The notes below the pieces were generated by a model that was not told the origin of the DNA, did no database searches, and was given only the letters and a program-made list of their open reading frames with translations. Both the position numbers and the translations under genes were made by a program. DNA of 64,000 bases. Source: Rubrivivax albus. Lineage in GTDB: Bacteria; Pseudomonadota; Gammaproteobacteria; Burkholderiales; Burkholderiaceae_C. Below, one piece after another: positions 1 through 9,869 of the stretch. Position 1 is the first letter of the stretch, and each line of letters begins with the position of its first letter. Where the stretch lies: contig NZ_SACT01000002.1 of the NCBI RefSeq assembly GCF_004016515.1, positions 310,001-374,000 of the forward strand. Reading direction: 5' to 3'.

Positions 1-147
1 GGACGCTGACTCACCCCAGGCGGCGTTGAAGCCTCGGCCGCGGATGAACCATGGCAGCGCCCCGCGAGCGTGGGCCGGAGAACGCGGGCGACGCCGCCGC
101 CCTGCTGCAGCGGCGGTGGCGCGCGAGGACCACGAGCGCTCGAACAT
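1..147 (-). CDS. Possible partial hypothetical ORF running off the left edge
   Basis: An open frame of 49 codons starts at an ATG 28 nt after the coaX stop on the same strand and continues without a stop to the window edge. A GGAAG stretch sits a few bases before the ATG. The visible part is rich in Arg and Ala and has no motif I recognise. If real, it would be the next gene of the coaX transcript. The only support is an open frame and a weak ribosome site, which in DNA this GC-rich is thin. Confidence 0.25.
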   Translation of the reverse strand, partial: MFERSWSSRATAAAAGRRRRPRSPAHARGALPWFIRGRGFNAAWGESAS

Positions 148-175
148 GAGCTTCCGCTCAGGGTCGGAACCCGCC

Positions 176-955
176 CTACAGCGCCAGCCGATGCGCCTGG
201 ATCGCCAGCAGCCCGTCGAAGATCAGCGAGTCCACCGTCTCGAAGCGCAACTCCGTGATCGGCGCCAGCTTCACCGCCGCGCCGCCGGTCATGTAGAGCA
301 AGGGCTCGGCCCCAGTGCGCTGCATCAGCTTGCGGTGCTGTCGCTCGATGGCGCCGGCGATCGCCGAGCTGCCGCCGCTCATCAGCGCGTCGCTGGTGTT
401 GGTGGGGAAATCGACCACGTCGCCGGTGGGCACCTTCAGCCCGGCCGTGCCCAGCTCCAGTGCGCGCAGCATCATGCCGAAGCCCGGCAGGATGAGGCCG
501 CCCAGGAAGCGGCCCTCGGCATCCAACGCGTCCACCGTCACCGCCGTGCCCACCATCACCACCAGGGCTGGCCGCGGTGTGCCGCCAGGGCCGACCTCGG
601 CCAGCACGCGGCGGCGCGCACCGACCAGCGAGACCCAGCGGTCGGCCCCCAGACGGTTCGGGTGGTCGTAGCCGTTGGTCACGCCGCCATCGTGCGTCCC
701 GGGCACCACCCATCGGGGCTCCACGTCCCACAGCTCGAGCTGCTCCTCCACGCGCCGGCGCACGGCGTCGCCGGCCACGTCGCAGCCCAGCATCGTGGTC
801 GGCTCGGGCAGGCCCTTCCACGGGCCGTCGGCCAGGTCGTCGATGGTCTCGAGGAAGACGGCACCCTGGTGCAGCACCGGGCTGCCGGGCTGCGGGCCGG
901 CGTACAGCGCCCACTTCAGGCGCGTGTTGCCAATGTCGATGGCCAGGAAGGACAT
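176..955 (-). CDS. coaX: Type III pantothenate kinase
   Basis: Catalyses ATP-dependent phosphorylation of pantothenate, the first step of coenzyme A synthesis, in the cytoplasm. The 259-residue product opens with the family's phosphate motif ([11 protein letters not shown], residues 6-16). It also carries [11 protein letters not shown], the [10 protein letters not shown] segment followed by GGLILPG, and a late MTGGAA, all typical of the CoaX branch of the ASKHA fold. The ATG at 955 was chosen because [10 protein letters not shown] is the normal family N terminus; a longer frame to 1039 would add 28 residues with no similarity and would cover the icmF promoter region. The gene is divergent from icmF, with 98 nt between the starts. 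In many betaproteobacteria coaX follows birA; birA is not seen here. Confidence 0.93.
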   Translation of the reverse strand: MSFLAIDIGNTRLKWALYAGPQPGSPVLHQGAVFLETIDDLADGPWKGLPEPTTMLGCDVAGDAVRRRVEEQLELWDVEPRWVVPGTHDGGVTNGYDHPNRLGADRWVSLVGARRRVLAEVGPGGTPRPALVVMVGTAVTVDALDAEGRFLGGLILPGFGMMLRALELGTAGLKVPTGDVVDFPTNTSDALMSGGSSAIAGAIERQHRKLMQRTGAEPLLYMTGGAAVKLAPITELRFETVDSLIFDGLLAIQAHRLAL

Positions 956-1010
956 GGGCCGATGGTATCCACGGTGCGCACCCGTGGGCATCGGTGGCAT
1001 CATCGATGGA

Positions 1011-1026
1011 TTGACGTTTACGTCAA
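1011..1026. promoter_or_regulatory. Perfect inverted repeat in the coaX-icmF intergenic region
   Basis: The sequence is TTGACGT-TT-ACGTCAA, a 7-bp perfect inverted repeat with a 2-bp centre, ending 27 nt before the icmF ATG. A further ACGTCAA copy follows directly, so the right half is repeated in tandem. The shape suits a dimeric regulator. It resembles, from memory, operators of MerR/TetR-type regulators of fatty-acid and branched-chain amino-acid breakdown (LiuR, PsrA types), which would suit an acyl-CoA mutase gene. That link is inference. Confidence 0.55.
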
Positions 1027-1053
1027 CGTCAACCGCCACCTGGAATCCCTGCC

Positions 1054-4000
1054 ATGACCGACCTCTCCGCCGACGCCAAGGCCCTGGCCAGCTACCGCCC
1101 GACGCACAAGGTGCGCTTCGTCACCGCCGCCAGCCTGTTCGACGGCCACGACGCCGCCATCAACATCATGCGTCGCCTGCTGCAGGGCATGGGCGCCGAG
1201 GTGATCCACCTGGGTCACAACCGCTCGGTGGACGAGGTGGTGGACGCCGCGCTGCAGGAGGACGCCCAGGGCATCGCCATCAGCAGCTACCAGGGCGGCC
1301 ACGTCGAGTACTTCCAGTACATGATCGACCGCCTGCGTACCCAGGGCGGCGGCCACATCCAGGTCTTCGGCGGCGGCGGCGGCGTCATCGTGCCGGCCGA
1401 GATCCGCACGCTGCAGGACTACGGCGTCAGCCGCATCTACAGCCCCGAGGACGGCCAGCGCATGGGCCTGGCCGGCATGATCGGCGAGATGCTGATGCGC
1501 GCCGATGTCGACCTGTCGGTGCATGCGCCCAAGGACGTGGCGGCGTTGCAGGGCCACTCGCCCGCGGCCTGGCGCGCCCTGGCGCAGGCGATCACGGCGC
1601 TGGAGAACGGGGGGGCCGATGCCGCCTTCCTGGCCGCGCTGAAGGGAGCACCGAAGACCGCCCCGGTGATCGGCATCACCGGCACCGGCGGCGCCGGCAA
1701 GAGCAGCCTGACCGACGAGCTGATCCGCCGCATCCGCCTGGACCAGGACGACCGCCTGCGCATCGCCGTGATCAGCATCGACCCCAGCCGGCGCAAGAGC
1801 GGCGGCGCGCTGCTGGGCGACCGCATCCGCATGAACGCCATCGGCCCCTGGCAGAACGGGGCGCGCGTCTACATGCGTTCACTGGCCACGCGCGACTTCG
1901 GCAGCGAGATCAGTCAGGCCCTGCCGGACGTGCTGGCCGCCGTGCAGGCCGCCGGCTTCGACCTGATCGTCGTCGAGACCTCGGGCATCGGACAGGGCGA
2001 CGCCGCCATCGTGCCGCTGGTGGACCTGCCCATCTACGTGATGACGCCCGAGTTCGGCGCCGCCAGCCAGCTCGAGAAGATCGACATGCTGGACTTCGCC
2101 GCGCTGGTGGCGATCAACAAGTTCGACCGCAAGGGCGCCGCCGACGCGCTGCGCGACGTGGCCAAGCAGGTGCAGCGCAACCGCGAGGCCTGGGGCACGC
2201 CGCCGGACCAGATGCCGGTCTTCGGCACGATGGCCAGCCGATTCAACGACGACGGCGTGACGGCGCTGTACCAGGCGCTGAGGGCGCGCCTGGCCGAGCA
2301 CGGCCTGGCCTTGCCCGAAGGTCGCCTGCCGGCCGTGGCCACGCGCCACAGCACCGCAGGCACGCCCATCGTGCCGCCGGCGCGCGTGCGCTACCTGGCC
2401 GACATCGCCGACGCCGTGCGCGGCTACAAGCAGCGCGCGCGCCAGATGGCCCGGCTGGCGCGCGAGGTGCAGCAGCTGCGCGAGAGCAGCCGCATGCTCT
2501 TCGAGGCCATCCCCGAGAAGCACCGCGCGCGCGACGCGCTGGCCGAGCAAGCGCAACTCCGCGAGGAGAAGCTCGATCCGCACGCGAAGAAGCTGCTGGC
2601 CATGTGGCCCGACATGCAGAAGGCCTATGCGGGTGACGAGTACGTGGTGAAGATCCGCGACAAGGAGATCCGCACCGCGCTGACGCACACCACGCTGTCG
2701 GGCAACAAGATCCGCAAGGTGGCGCTGCCGCAGTACGAGGACCACGGCGAGATCCTGAAGTGGCTGCTGCTGGAGAACGTGCCCGGCAGCTTCCCCTACA
2801 CCGCCGGCACCTTCGCGTTCAAGCGCGAGGGCGAGGACCCGACGCGCATGTTCGCCGGCGAGGGCGACGCGTTCCGCACCAACCGGCGCTTCAAGCTGCT
2901 GAGCGAAGGCATGCCAGCCAAGCGCCTGAGCACGGCCTTCGACTCCGTGACGCTCTACGGCGCAGACCCCGACCGCCGGCCCGACATCTACGGCAAGGTG
3001 GGCAACTCCGGTGTCAGCATCGCGACGCTGGACGACATGAAGGTGCTCTACGGCGGCTTCGACCTGACCAATCCCAGCACCAGCGTCAGCATGACGATCA
3101 ACGGCCCGGCGCCGTCGATCCTGGCGATGTTCATGAACACCGCCATCGACCAGAACCTGGACAAGTTCAAAGCCGACAACGGCCGCGAGCCCACCGACGA
3201 CGAAGCCGCCAAGATCCGCGCCTGGACGCTGGCCAACGTGCGCGGCACGGTGCAGGCCGACATCCTGAAGGAAGACCAGGGCCAGAACACCTGCATCTTC
3301 AGCACCGAGTTCAGCCTGAAGGTGATGGGCGACATCGCCGAGTGGTTCGTGCACCACGACGTGCGCAACTTCTACAGCGTGTCGATCAGCGGGTACCACA
3401 TCGCCGAGGCCGGCGCCAACCCGATCAGCCAGCTGGCCTTCACGCTGAGCAACGGCTTCACCTTCGTGGAGGCGTATCTGGCGCGCGGCATGCACATCGA
3501 CGACTTCGCGCCCAACCTGAGCTTCTTCTTCAGCAATGGCATGGACCCGGAGTACACCGTGCTCGGCCGCGTGGCGCGTCGCATCTGGGCCACCGCGATG
3601 CGGGATCGTTATGGCGCCAACGAGCGCAGCCAGAAGCTGAAGTACCACATCCAGACCAGCGGCCGCTCGCTGCACGCGCAGGAGATCGCGTTCAACGACA
3701 TCCGCACCACTCTGCAGGCGCTGATCGCGATCTACGACAACTGCAACAGCCTGCACACCAACGCCTACGACGAGGCGATCACCACGCCCACCGAGGAAAG
3801 CGTGCGCCGTGCCATGGCCATCCAGCTCATCATCAACCGCGAGTGGGGCCTGGCGAAGAACGAGAACCCGAACCAGGGCGCCTTCGTGATCGACGAGCTC
3901 ACCGAGCTGGTGGAAGAGGCGGTGCTGGGCGAGTTCGAGCGCATCGCCGAGCGCGGCGGCGTGCTGGGCGCGATGGAGACCGGCTACCAGCGCGGCAAGA

Positions 4001-4341
4001 TCCAGGAAGAGAGCATGCACTACGAGATGCTCAAGCACACCGGCGAGCACCCCATCATCGGCGTCAACACCTTTCGCAACCCGCATGGCGACCCGGTGCC
4101 CGACCACATCGAACTGGCGCGCAGCACCGAGGACGAGAAGGAATCGCAGCTCATGCGGCTGGCCGACTTCCACGCCCGCAACGCCGCCGAGGCCCCGGCC
4201 ATGCTGCGCCGGCTGCAGCAGGCGGTGATCGACGACCAGAACGTCTTCGCCGTGCTGATGGACGCGGTGCGCGTGTGCAGCCTGGGGCAGATCACCGCGG
4301 CGCTGTTCGAGGTGGGCGGGCAGTACCGGCGCAGCATGTGA
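1054..4341 (+). CDS. icmF: Fused isobutyryl-CoA mutase (IcmF)
   Basis: Adenosylcobalamin-dependent mutase that interconverts isobutyryl-CoA and n-butyryl-CoA; family members also rearrange isovaleryl/pivalyl-CoA. All three parts of the fusion are visible in 1095 residues. An N-terminal B12 domain has the D-x-H motif at residues 30-32 (DGHDAA) and a glycine-rich GGGGG run. A MeaB-type GTPase chaperone domain has its P-loop near 206-217 ([12 protein letters not shown]), followed by [17 protein letters not shown] and the NKFD base motif. A methylmalonyl-CoA-mutase-type catalytic barrel runs from about residue 560, with [10 protein letters not shown] near its end. The length matches known IcmF proteins (about 1090). 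It is transcribed alone, divergent from coaX. The repeat at 1011-1026 is a candidate operator. No cobalamin riboswitch was seen upstream. Confidence 0.95.
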   Translation: MTDLSADAKALASYRPTHKVRFVTAASLFDGHDAAINIMRRLLQGMGAEVIHLGHNRSVDEVVDAALQEDAQGIAISSYQGGHVEYFQYMIDRLRTQGGGHIQVFGGGGGVIVPAEIRTLQDYGVSRIYSPEDGQRMGLAGMIGEMLMRADVDLSVHAPKDVAALQGHSPAAWRALAQAITALENGGADAAFLAALKGAPKTAPVIGITGTGGAGKSSLTDELIRRIRLDQDDRLRIAVISIDPSRRKSGGALLGDRIRMNAIGPWQNGARVYMRSLATRDFGSEISQALPDVLAAVQAAGFDLIVVETSGIGQGDAAIVPLVDLPIYVMTPEFGAASQLEKIDMLDFAALVAINKFDRKGAADALRDVAKQVQRNREAWGTPPDQMPVFGTMASRFNDDGVTALYQALRARLAEHGLALPEGRLPAVATRHSTAGTPIVPPARVRYLADIADAVRGYKQRARQMARLAREVQQLRESSRMLFEAIPEKHRARDALAEQAQLREEKLDPHAKKLLAMWPDMQKAYAGDEYVVKIRDKEIRTALTHTTLSGNKIRKVALPQYEDHGEILKWLLLENVPGSFPYTAGTFAFKREGEDPTRMFAGEGDAFRTNRRFKLLSEGMPAKRLSTAFDSVTLYGADPDRRPDIYGKVGNSGVSIATLDDMKVLYGGFDLTNPSTSVSMTINGPAPSILAMFMNTAIDQNLDKFKADNGREPTDDEAAKIRAWTLANVRGTVQADILKEDQGQNTCIFSTEFSLKVMGDIAEWFVHHDVRNFYSVSISGYHIAEAGANPISQLAFTLSNGFTFVEAYLARGMHIDDFAPNLSFFFSNGMDPEYTVLGRVARRIWATAMRDRYGANERSQKLKYHIQTSGRSLHAQEIAFNDIRTTLQALIAIYDNCNSLHTNAYDEAITTPTEESVRRAMAIQLIINREWGLAKNENPNQGAFVIDELTELVEEAVLGEFERIAERGGVLGAMETGYQRGKIQEESMHYEMLKHTGEHPIIGVNTFRNPHGDPVPDHIELARSTEDEKESQLMRLADFHARNAAEAPAMLRRLQQAVIDDQNVFAVLMDAVRVCSLGQITAALFEVGGQYRRSM

Positions 4342-4378
4342 CGGCGCGGGCGCGGCCGGCGATCCGGCCGCCCCTATC

Positions 4379-6187
4379 ATGCGTCCCATGGCCCGCACGA
4401 GCACCGCGCAGCGCCAGGCCCGCCGCGCCTGGAACCTGCTCCACGTGGATGCCCCGGCGGCGCGCCGCGCGGCTGAGCGTGCGCTCGCTTCGGGCACGGG
4501 CGACGCGCATGCCGACGGCTGGGCCCGGCTCGTCGTCGGCATGCACACGCTGCTTTACGGCACGGCGGCCGAGGCTGAAACGGTTCTGCGGGCGGCCGAA
4601 CGCGATTTCCTGCGTGCGCGCGAACGGGCGGGCCTGATCCTCGCGCGGGCCCAGATCGCCCGTGCCCGCTGGCGCCAGGGGCACTTCCAGCAGGCGCTGT
4701 CGCAGGTGCTGCCGCTGCGCGACGAGGGCCTCGCGGTGCTGCGCCACGAGCAGCGGGCGATGCTGCTCAACACCATCGCCGGCTGCTATTCGGCCTATGG
4801 CGACTCGGCCCAGGCCTTCGCCTACATGTTCGAGGCGCTGCGCGACGCCGGCCCGCGCCGCGGCCGCGGCTTCGACACCGTGCTGCATTGCAACCTGTCG
4901 CACGAGCTGATGCAGATCGGCGACTACGAGCAGGGGCTGAGGCACGTGGCCTCGGGCCTGGAGCGCTGCCGGGAGCTGGACAACCAGCGGCTGACCAGCG
5001 TGCTGCTGATCAACCGCGTGGCCTGCCTGACCGAACTCGGCCGTGCGGCCGAGGCGATGCCGGACGTGATGACGCTGCGCGCCATGCCGGCCACGTCCGA
5101 TGGCCGCGGGCGTATCGAGCCGGGTTTCGAGACACTGGCCATCGCGGCGCTGCGCGCTGGCGAGCGGGCCCTGGGTGCCGAACTGCTCGACGAGGCAGTC
5201 GCCGATGGCCCGCCTCGCCTGCCGGACAACCACCTCGAGCGCGCCGCGGCGCATGCACTGCTGGCCCTGGCCCAGCGCAAGCCGCGTCGCGCGCTGGACA
5301 CGCTGCTGCCGCTGCAGACCACCGCGGAAGACGACACGATTGAAGGCCAGAGCCTGCGCATCCGGGCCCAGTTCTTCGACGTGCTGTCGGAGACCTGGCA
5401 GGCGCTGCGCCGCCCGGGTCCGGCGCTGATCGCGCTGCGCCACTGGCAGGACCTCCACCGCCGCCAGGTGCAGCTGGCGTCGCAGGCCCGCTACCAGGCC
5501 GCAGCGCTGCAGACCGAACTCACCCGGCTGCAGCACCGGCTGGACGAGAAGGACGCCCAGCGCCGTGCCACCGAACGAGCGCGCGGTGCGCTGGTGGCCA
5601 TCAACGAGGAGCTGAGCCGCCGCGTGCGCGAGGTGCAGGCCCTGCAGGAAGCCCTGCGCCAGCAGGCCACGCAGGACCCGCTGACCGGCCTGTTCAACCG
5701 CCGCCACCTCAACGAGACCCTGCCGCAGCTGCACGCCCTGGCGCTGCGCGAGGGCCAGCCGCTGGCCCTGGTGATCATCGACCTGGACCACTTCAAGCGC
5801 GTCAACGACCGCCACGGCCATGCGGCCGGCGACCAGATCCTGACCGCCTTCGGCGAGCTGCTGGCCACGCACAGCCGGCGCAGCGACGTGGCCTGCCGCT
5901 ACGGCGGCGAGGAGTTCTGCCTCTTGATGCCGCGCACCGACGCCGCCGCGGCGCGGCGCAAGGCGCAGGCCCTGCTGCGGCGGTGGCGCACGATGCAGCT
6001 GGAATGCCATGGTCAGGCCATCGACGGCCTGAGCTTCTCGGCCGGTGCCGCCGACACCTGGCTGGCACCCGGGTCGCCCGACACGCTGCTCAAGGCGGCG
6101 GACGATGCACTGCTGGCGGCCAAGCGCGCCGGGCGCAACCGCGTCGGCACGGCGGCCCAGGCCATCGCGCAGGGCACCTCGGCCTAG
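4379..6187 (+). CDS. Diguanylate cyclase with N-terminal helical-repeat sensor region
   Basis: Predicted to make the second messenger cyclic di-GMP from two GTP. The C-terminal GGDEF domain begins near residue 435 (DPLTGLFNRR), has the metal/substrate segment DLDHFKRVNDRHGHAAGD, and carries an intact GGEEF active site near 509-513. An RxxD inhibitory site (RRSD) lies five residues before it, so product inhibition is expected. The first ~370 residues are Ala/Leu/Arg-rich helices that look like degenerate TPR repeats, with no membrane span. A coiled-coil stretch (about 375-430) links the two parts. An ATG at 4388 is an equally possible start. The gene stands alone, 37 nt after icmF; the signal it senses cannot be read from the sequence. 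Confidence 0.9.
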   Translation: MRPMARTSTAQRQARRAWNLLHVDAPAARRAAERALASGTGDAHADGWARLVVGMHTLLYGTAAEAETVLRAAERDFLRARERAGLILARAQIARARWRQGHFQQALSQVLPLRDEGLAVLRHEQRAMLLNTIAGCYSAYGDSAQAFAYMFEALRDAGPRRGRGFDTVLHCNLSHELMQIGDYEQGLRHVASGLERCRELDNQRLTSVLLINRVACLTELGRAAEAMPDVMTLRAMPATSDGRGRIEPGFETLAIAALRAGERALGAELLDEAVADGPPRLPDNHLERAAAHALLALAQRKPRRALDTLLPLQTTAEDDTIEGQSLRIRAQFFDVLSETWQALRRPGPALIALRHWQDLHRRQVQLASQARYQAAALQTELTRLQHRLDEKDAQRRATERARGALVAINEELSRRVREVQALQEALRQQATQDPLTGLFNRRHLNETLPQLHALALREGQPLALVIIDLDHFKRVNDRHGHAAGDQILTAFGELLATHSRRSDVACRYGGEEFCLLMPRTDAAAARRKAQALLRRWRTMQLECHGQAIDGLSFSAGAADTWLAPGSPDTLLKAADDALLAAKRAGRNRVGTAAQAIAQGTSA

Positions 6188-6258
6188 GCCCACGCGCGGC
6201 ACGGGGTCGACAGGGCCCCCTTCACACGGGCCCAAGCCTCAGCCACTAGGATCGGGCG

Positions 6259-6876
6259 ATGACCATCCTGTGGCTCCGACACGGCGAGACCGCGCTCAAC
6301 GCCGCGCGCGTGGTGCAGCCCGCCGACACCCCCTTGTCGCCCCGCGGCCTGGCGCAGGCGGCGGCCGCGGCGGCGCGCATCGCCACCCTGCAGCCGGTGG
6401 CGCTGCTGTCCAGCGACATGCCTCGCGCGCTGCAGACCGCGCAGGCGGTGGCGGCCGCGACCGGCCTGCCGGTGCGCACCGACCCGCTGCTGCAGGAACG
6501 CAACTTCGGCGCGCTGCGCGGCCGCGCCTGGTCGACGCTGGGCTTCGACCCGATGCTGCTGGAAGACGCCCCCGAGGGCGGCGAATCCATGGCCGGGTTC
6601 CACGCCCGCGTCGCCCGGGCCTGGGCGCGCGCGCTGGCCGAACGCCAGGCCGCCGATGGCCTGCTGGTGGTGGTGTCGCATGGCCTGCTGATCCACGCGG
6701 CGCTGCAGCGTCATGCGCACTGGCCCGGTGGCATCATGGCACTGCCCCCGCGCCTGGCCAACACCTCGGTGTCTGAGGTGGCCGCCGAGGCACCGCACGC
6801 CGTGTTGCGCGTGGACTGCACGGCCCACCTGGTCGACCCGGAAGCTATCGGCGCCAGCGATGGTGCTGCCGCCTGA
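6259..6876 (+). CDS. Histidine phosphatase family protein
   Basis: Member of the phosphoglycerate-mutase-like (branch 1) histidine phosphatases. The 205-residue protein starts MTILWLRHGET, which holds the RHG phospho-acceptor motif at residues 7-9. A second catalytic arginine region (SSDMPRALQTAQ), a glutamate within QERNFG, and the distal histidine (VVSHG) near residue 138 follow. These complete the catalytic set. The substrate cannot be assigned; relatives act on sugar phosphates, alpha-ribazole phosphate or phosphoproteins. It precedes amn by only 12 nt on the same strand, so the two are probably co-transcribed. Confidence 0.88.
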   Translation: MTILWLRHGETALNAARVVQPADTPLSPRGLAQAAAAAARIATLQPVALLSSDMPRALQTAQAVAAATGLPVRTDPLLQERNFGALRGRAWSTLGFDPMLLEDAPEGGESMAGFHARVARAWARALAERQAADGLLVVVSHGLLIHAALQRHAHWPGGIMALPPRLANTSVSEVAAEAPHAVLRVDCTAHLVDPEAIGASDGAAA

Positions 6877-6888
6877 GTAGCATCGCGC

Positions 6889-8349
6889 ATGCTCACCCCA
6901 CCCTTCATCGCGCCCGCCCGCTTCGACGACGCCGACGCCGCCCTGGCGCAGGTGCGCCGCATCTTCGACGCCAGCACCGGCCACCTGCGCGAGGCGCTCA
7001 CGCGCTTTGTCGCCGGCCAGGTGCCGGAACGCCGTGTGCGCGCCTGCTACCCCTTCGTGCGCGTGCACACCGCCACCGTGGCGCGCGCCGATTCACGCCT
7101 GGCCTACGGCTTCGTGGCCGGCCCCGGCAGCTACGAGACCACGCTGACCCGGCCCGACCTGTTCGCCGACTACTACCGGCAGCAGTTCGAACTGCTGATC
7201 GGCAACCATGGCGTGCAGCTGGAGGTGGGCACCAGCACCCTGCCCATCCCGGTGCACTTCTCGCTGGCCGAGAACGACCAGCTCGAGGGCAGCCTGACGC
7301 TGGCCCAGCGCAACGCCATGCGCGACCTCTTCGACCTGCCGGACCTGGCCGCGATGGACGACGGCATCGCCAACGGCACCTGGGAACCGGCCCCTGGCGA
7401 GGCGCACCCGCTGGCGCTGTTCACCGCGCCGCGCGTGGACTACTCGCTGCACCGCCTGCGCCACTACACCGGCACCCTGCCCGACCACTTCCAGAACTTC
7501 GTGCTGTTCACGAACTACCAGTTCTACATCGACGAGTTCGTGCGCCTGGGCCGCGCCGCTGTCGGCCAGGACGGCTGCAGCGCCTTCGTCGAGCCGGGCA
7601 ACGTGGTCACCACGCCGTCGGGCACGCACGGCACGCCGCCGCCGCGCCTGCCGCAGATGCCGGCCTACCACCTGGTGCGCCCCGGTCATGGCGGGGTCAC
7701 GATGGTCAACATCGGCGTCGGGCCGGCCAACGCCAAGACCATCACCGACCACATCGCAGTGCTGCGCCCGCACGCCTGGCTGATGCTGGGCCACTGCGCC
7801 GGCCTGCGCAACACGCAGCAGCTCGGCGACTACGTGCTCGCCCACGGCTACGTGCGCGAGGACCACGTGCTCGACGAGGAACTGCCGCTGTGGGTGCCGA
7901 TCCCGGCGCTGGCCGAGGTGCAGGTGGCGCTGGAACAGGCCGTGGCCGAGGTCACGCAGCTGCAGGGCTACGAGCTGAAGAAGGTGCTGCGCACCGGCAC
8001 CGTGGCCAGCACCGACAACCGCAACTGGGAACTGCTGCCCGCGCGCGGGCACAACGACCCGGCACGCCGATTCAGCCAGAGCCGCGCCATCGCGCTGGAC
8101 ATGGAAAGCGCCACCATCGCCGCCAACGGCTTCCGCTTCCGCGTGCCCTACGGCACGCTGCTGTGCGTGAGCGACAAGCCGCTGCACGGCGAGATCAAGC
8201 TGCCGGGCATGGCCAACACCTTCTACCGCGAGCGCGTGGACCAGCACCTGCGCATCGGCATGCGGGCCGTGGAACTGCTGCGCGCCCAGAAGCCGGGCAA
8301 GCTGCACAGCCGCAAGCTGCGCAGCTTTGCCGAGGTGGCCTTCCAGTAA
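6889..8349 (+). CDS. amn: AMP nucleosidase
   Basis: Hydrolyses AMP to adenine and ribose 5-phosphate, a purine salvage and adenylate-balance reaction. The 486-residue length fits the proteobacterial enzyme (E. coli Amn 484). It has the characteristic N-terminal domain (YETTLTRPDLFADYY, VGTSTLPIPVHFSL) and a C-terminal nucleoside-phosphorylase-like domain, with VNIGVGPANAKT, GHCAGLRNTQ and ALDMESATIAANGFRF, where Glu contacts the ribose. Upstream is the histidine phosphatase. The stop is followed by about 86 nt before the efflux operon. Confidence 0.93.
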   Translation: MLTPPFIAPARFDDADAALAQVRRIFDASTGHLREALTRFVAGQVPERRVRACYPFVRVHTATVARADSRLAYGFVAGPGSYETTLTRPDLFADYYRQQFELLIGNHGVQLEVGTSTLPIPVHFSLAENDQLEGSLTLAQRNAMRDLFDLPDLAAMDDGIANGTWEPAPGEAHPLALFTAPRVDYSLHRLRHYTGTLPDHFQNFVLFTNYQFYIDEFVRLGRAAVGQDGCSAFVEPGNVVTTPSGTHGTPPPRLPQMPAYHLVRPGHGGVTMVNIGVGPANAKTITDHIAVLRPHAWLMLGHCAGLRNTQQLGDYVLAHGYVREDHVLDEELPLWVPIPALAEVQVALEQAVAEVTQLQGYELKKVLRTGTVASTDNRNWELLPARGHNDPARRFSQSRAIALDMESATIAANGFRFRVPYGTLLCVSDKPLHGEIKLPGMANTFYRERVDQHLRIGMRAVELLRAQKPGKLHSRKLRSFAEVAFQ

Positions 8350-8435
8350 CCTCGTCGACGGGCACGGTCCGACTTTACAAGGCTTGACGCAGGCCATGGC
8401 GTGCCGACATGCGGTGGCGCCATGATGCACAGGTG

Positions 8436-9869
8436 ATGATCGACCTCCTGCGCGCCGGCCTGGCTTCAGTCCTCCTGACCGCTGTCGCCGGCTGCGCATC
8501 GCTGCAGGAACCTGCGCCCGCAGACCTGCCGACCGGCACCGTGCCGACCGCGTGGCAGGCCCCGGCGCCCGCCGGCGAACCCGCGCGGGTGGCTGCGACC
8601 TCGCCGTGGCAGGATTTCGCCGATCCGGCCCTGGCCGTCCTGGTCGCCCAGGCTCTGGCGCAGGGCACCGACGTGGCCGCGGCCCAGGCGCGGCTGCGTC
8701 AGGCGCGAGCGGCGCGTGACCTGTCCGCCGCCGGCCTGCGGCCCAGCGTGGGGGGCAGCGCCAGTGCGCGCAGCAGCTGGGTCGAGGGTGCGCGGCGCAG
8801 CGAAAGCTGGCAGGCGGGCATGGACGCCAGCTGGGAAGTCGACCTCTGGGGCGGCGGCCAGGCCGGCGTGCGGGCCGCAGAGGCCACGCTGCAGGCCAGC
8901 GCGCTGTCCCTGGCGCAGACCCGCCTCGTGGTCGCCGCCGAGGTGGCGGCCACGCTGATCGACCTGCGCACGGCGCAGGCGCGGCAGGCCATCGCCGCGC
9001 GCAACCTGGCCAGCCAGCAGCAGACGCTGCAGATCGTGCAATGGCGCGCCGAGGCCGGCCTGGTCACGGCGCTGGACGTGGCGCAGGCGCGCACCGCGGT
9101 CGACCAGACCCGCGCGCAGCTGCCGGCCCTGGGGGCCAGCGCGCAGCAGGCCCTGCACGCGCTGGCGGTGCTGACCGGCCAGCCGCCAGCGGCGCTGCAG
9201 GCCACGCTGGGCGCGCCGGCGTCACCGGTGGTGCAGCCGCTGGCAGCCACGACACCGGCCCTGGCGGTGCCGGCCGAGGTGCTGCGCCGCCGGCCCGACG
9301 TGCAGGCCGCCGAACGCCAGCTGGCCGCCGCCGCGGCACGCGTGGACCAGGCCGACGCCGCGCGCCTGCCGAGCCTGAACCTCGGTGGCTCCATCGGGCT
9401 GTCGGCGCTGAGCCTGGGCGCGCTCGGGCCGGGCGCCGGCGTGGCGTCGCTGCTGGCCAGCGTGAACCTGCCGGTGCTGGACTTCGGCCGCGTGCAGGCG
9501 CAGGTGCGGCAGCAGGAGGCCGCGCGCGACGAGGCCGCCACCGCCTACCGCGCCACCGTGCTGGGCGCGCTGCAGGACGTGGAGGACAGCCTGGTGGCGC
9601 TGGGCGCCACCGGCGCGCAACTGCAGGCGCAGCAGGCCGCGGCCACCTCGGCGCGCGAGGCCGCCACGCTGGCCGACCAGCGCTACCGCAGCGGCCTGGT
9701 CGACTTCGCCACGGTGCTGCAGAGCCAGCGCACGCAGCTGTCGGCCGAGGACGCCGTGGCCGCCACGCGCGGCACGCTGGCCACCGCACAGGTGCGCCTG
9801 ATCAAGGCACTCGGCGGCGGCTGGTCGCCCGACGCCCCCCAGGACTCCGAACCGCTCGCCGCCCGATGA
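8436..9869 (+). CDS. Outer-membrane factor lipoprotein (NodT/TolC family)
   Basis: Channel component of a tripartite export system, expected as a trimer in the outer membrane. The start at 8436 puts a short hydrophobic signal directly before a lipobox (VAGC), making Cys about 20 residues in the lipid-modified N terminus; the earlier in-frame ATG at 8409 would add nine charged residues. The 477-residue protein shows the two repeated outer-membrane-efflux-protein units: SWEVDLWGG early, then VPAEVLRRRPDVQAAERQLAAA, NLPVLDFGRV and a closing RYRSGLVDFATVLQSQ. The stop overlaps the start of the adaptor gene by four bases (ATGA), so translation is coupled with the MacA/MacB-like genes. Confidence 0.92.
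   Translation: MIDLLRAGLASVLLTAVAGCASLQEPAPADLPTGTVPTAWQAPAPAGEPARVAATSPWQDFADPALAVLVAQALAQGTDVAAAQARLRQARAARDLSAAGLRPSVGGSASARSSWVEGARRSESWQAGMDASWEVDLWGGGQAGVRAAEATLQASALSLAQTRLVVAAEVAATLIDLRTAQARQAIAARNLASQQQTLQIVQWRAEAGLVTALDVAQARTAVDQTRAQLPALGASAQQALHALAVLTGQPPAALQATLGAPASPVVQPLAATTPALAVPAEVLRRRPDVQAAERQLAAAAARVDQADAARLPSLNLGGSIGLSALSLGALGPGAGVASLLASVNLPVLDFGRVQAQVRQQEAARDEAATAYRATVLGALQDVEDSLVALGATGAQLQAQQAAATSAREAATLADQRYRSGLVDFATVLQSQRTQLSAEDAVAATRGTLATAQVRLIKALGGGWSPDAPQDSEPLAAR

Noticed and set aside
956..1053. Cobalamin riboswitch before icmF
   Set aside because: The leader is under 100 nt and has no B12-box motif.
1879..4548. 889-codon open frame antisense to icmF
   Set aside because: It mirrors icmF codon phase; product is Val/Gly/His/Arg-rich with no domain. 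It is a GC-bias shadow.
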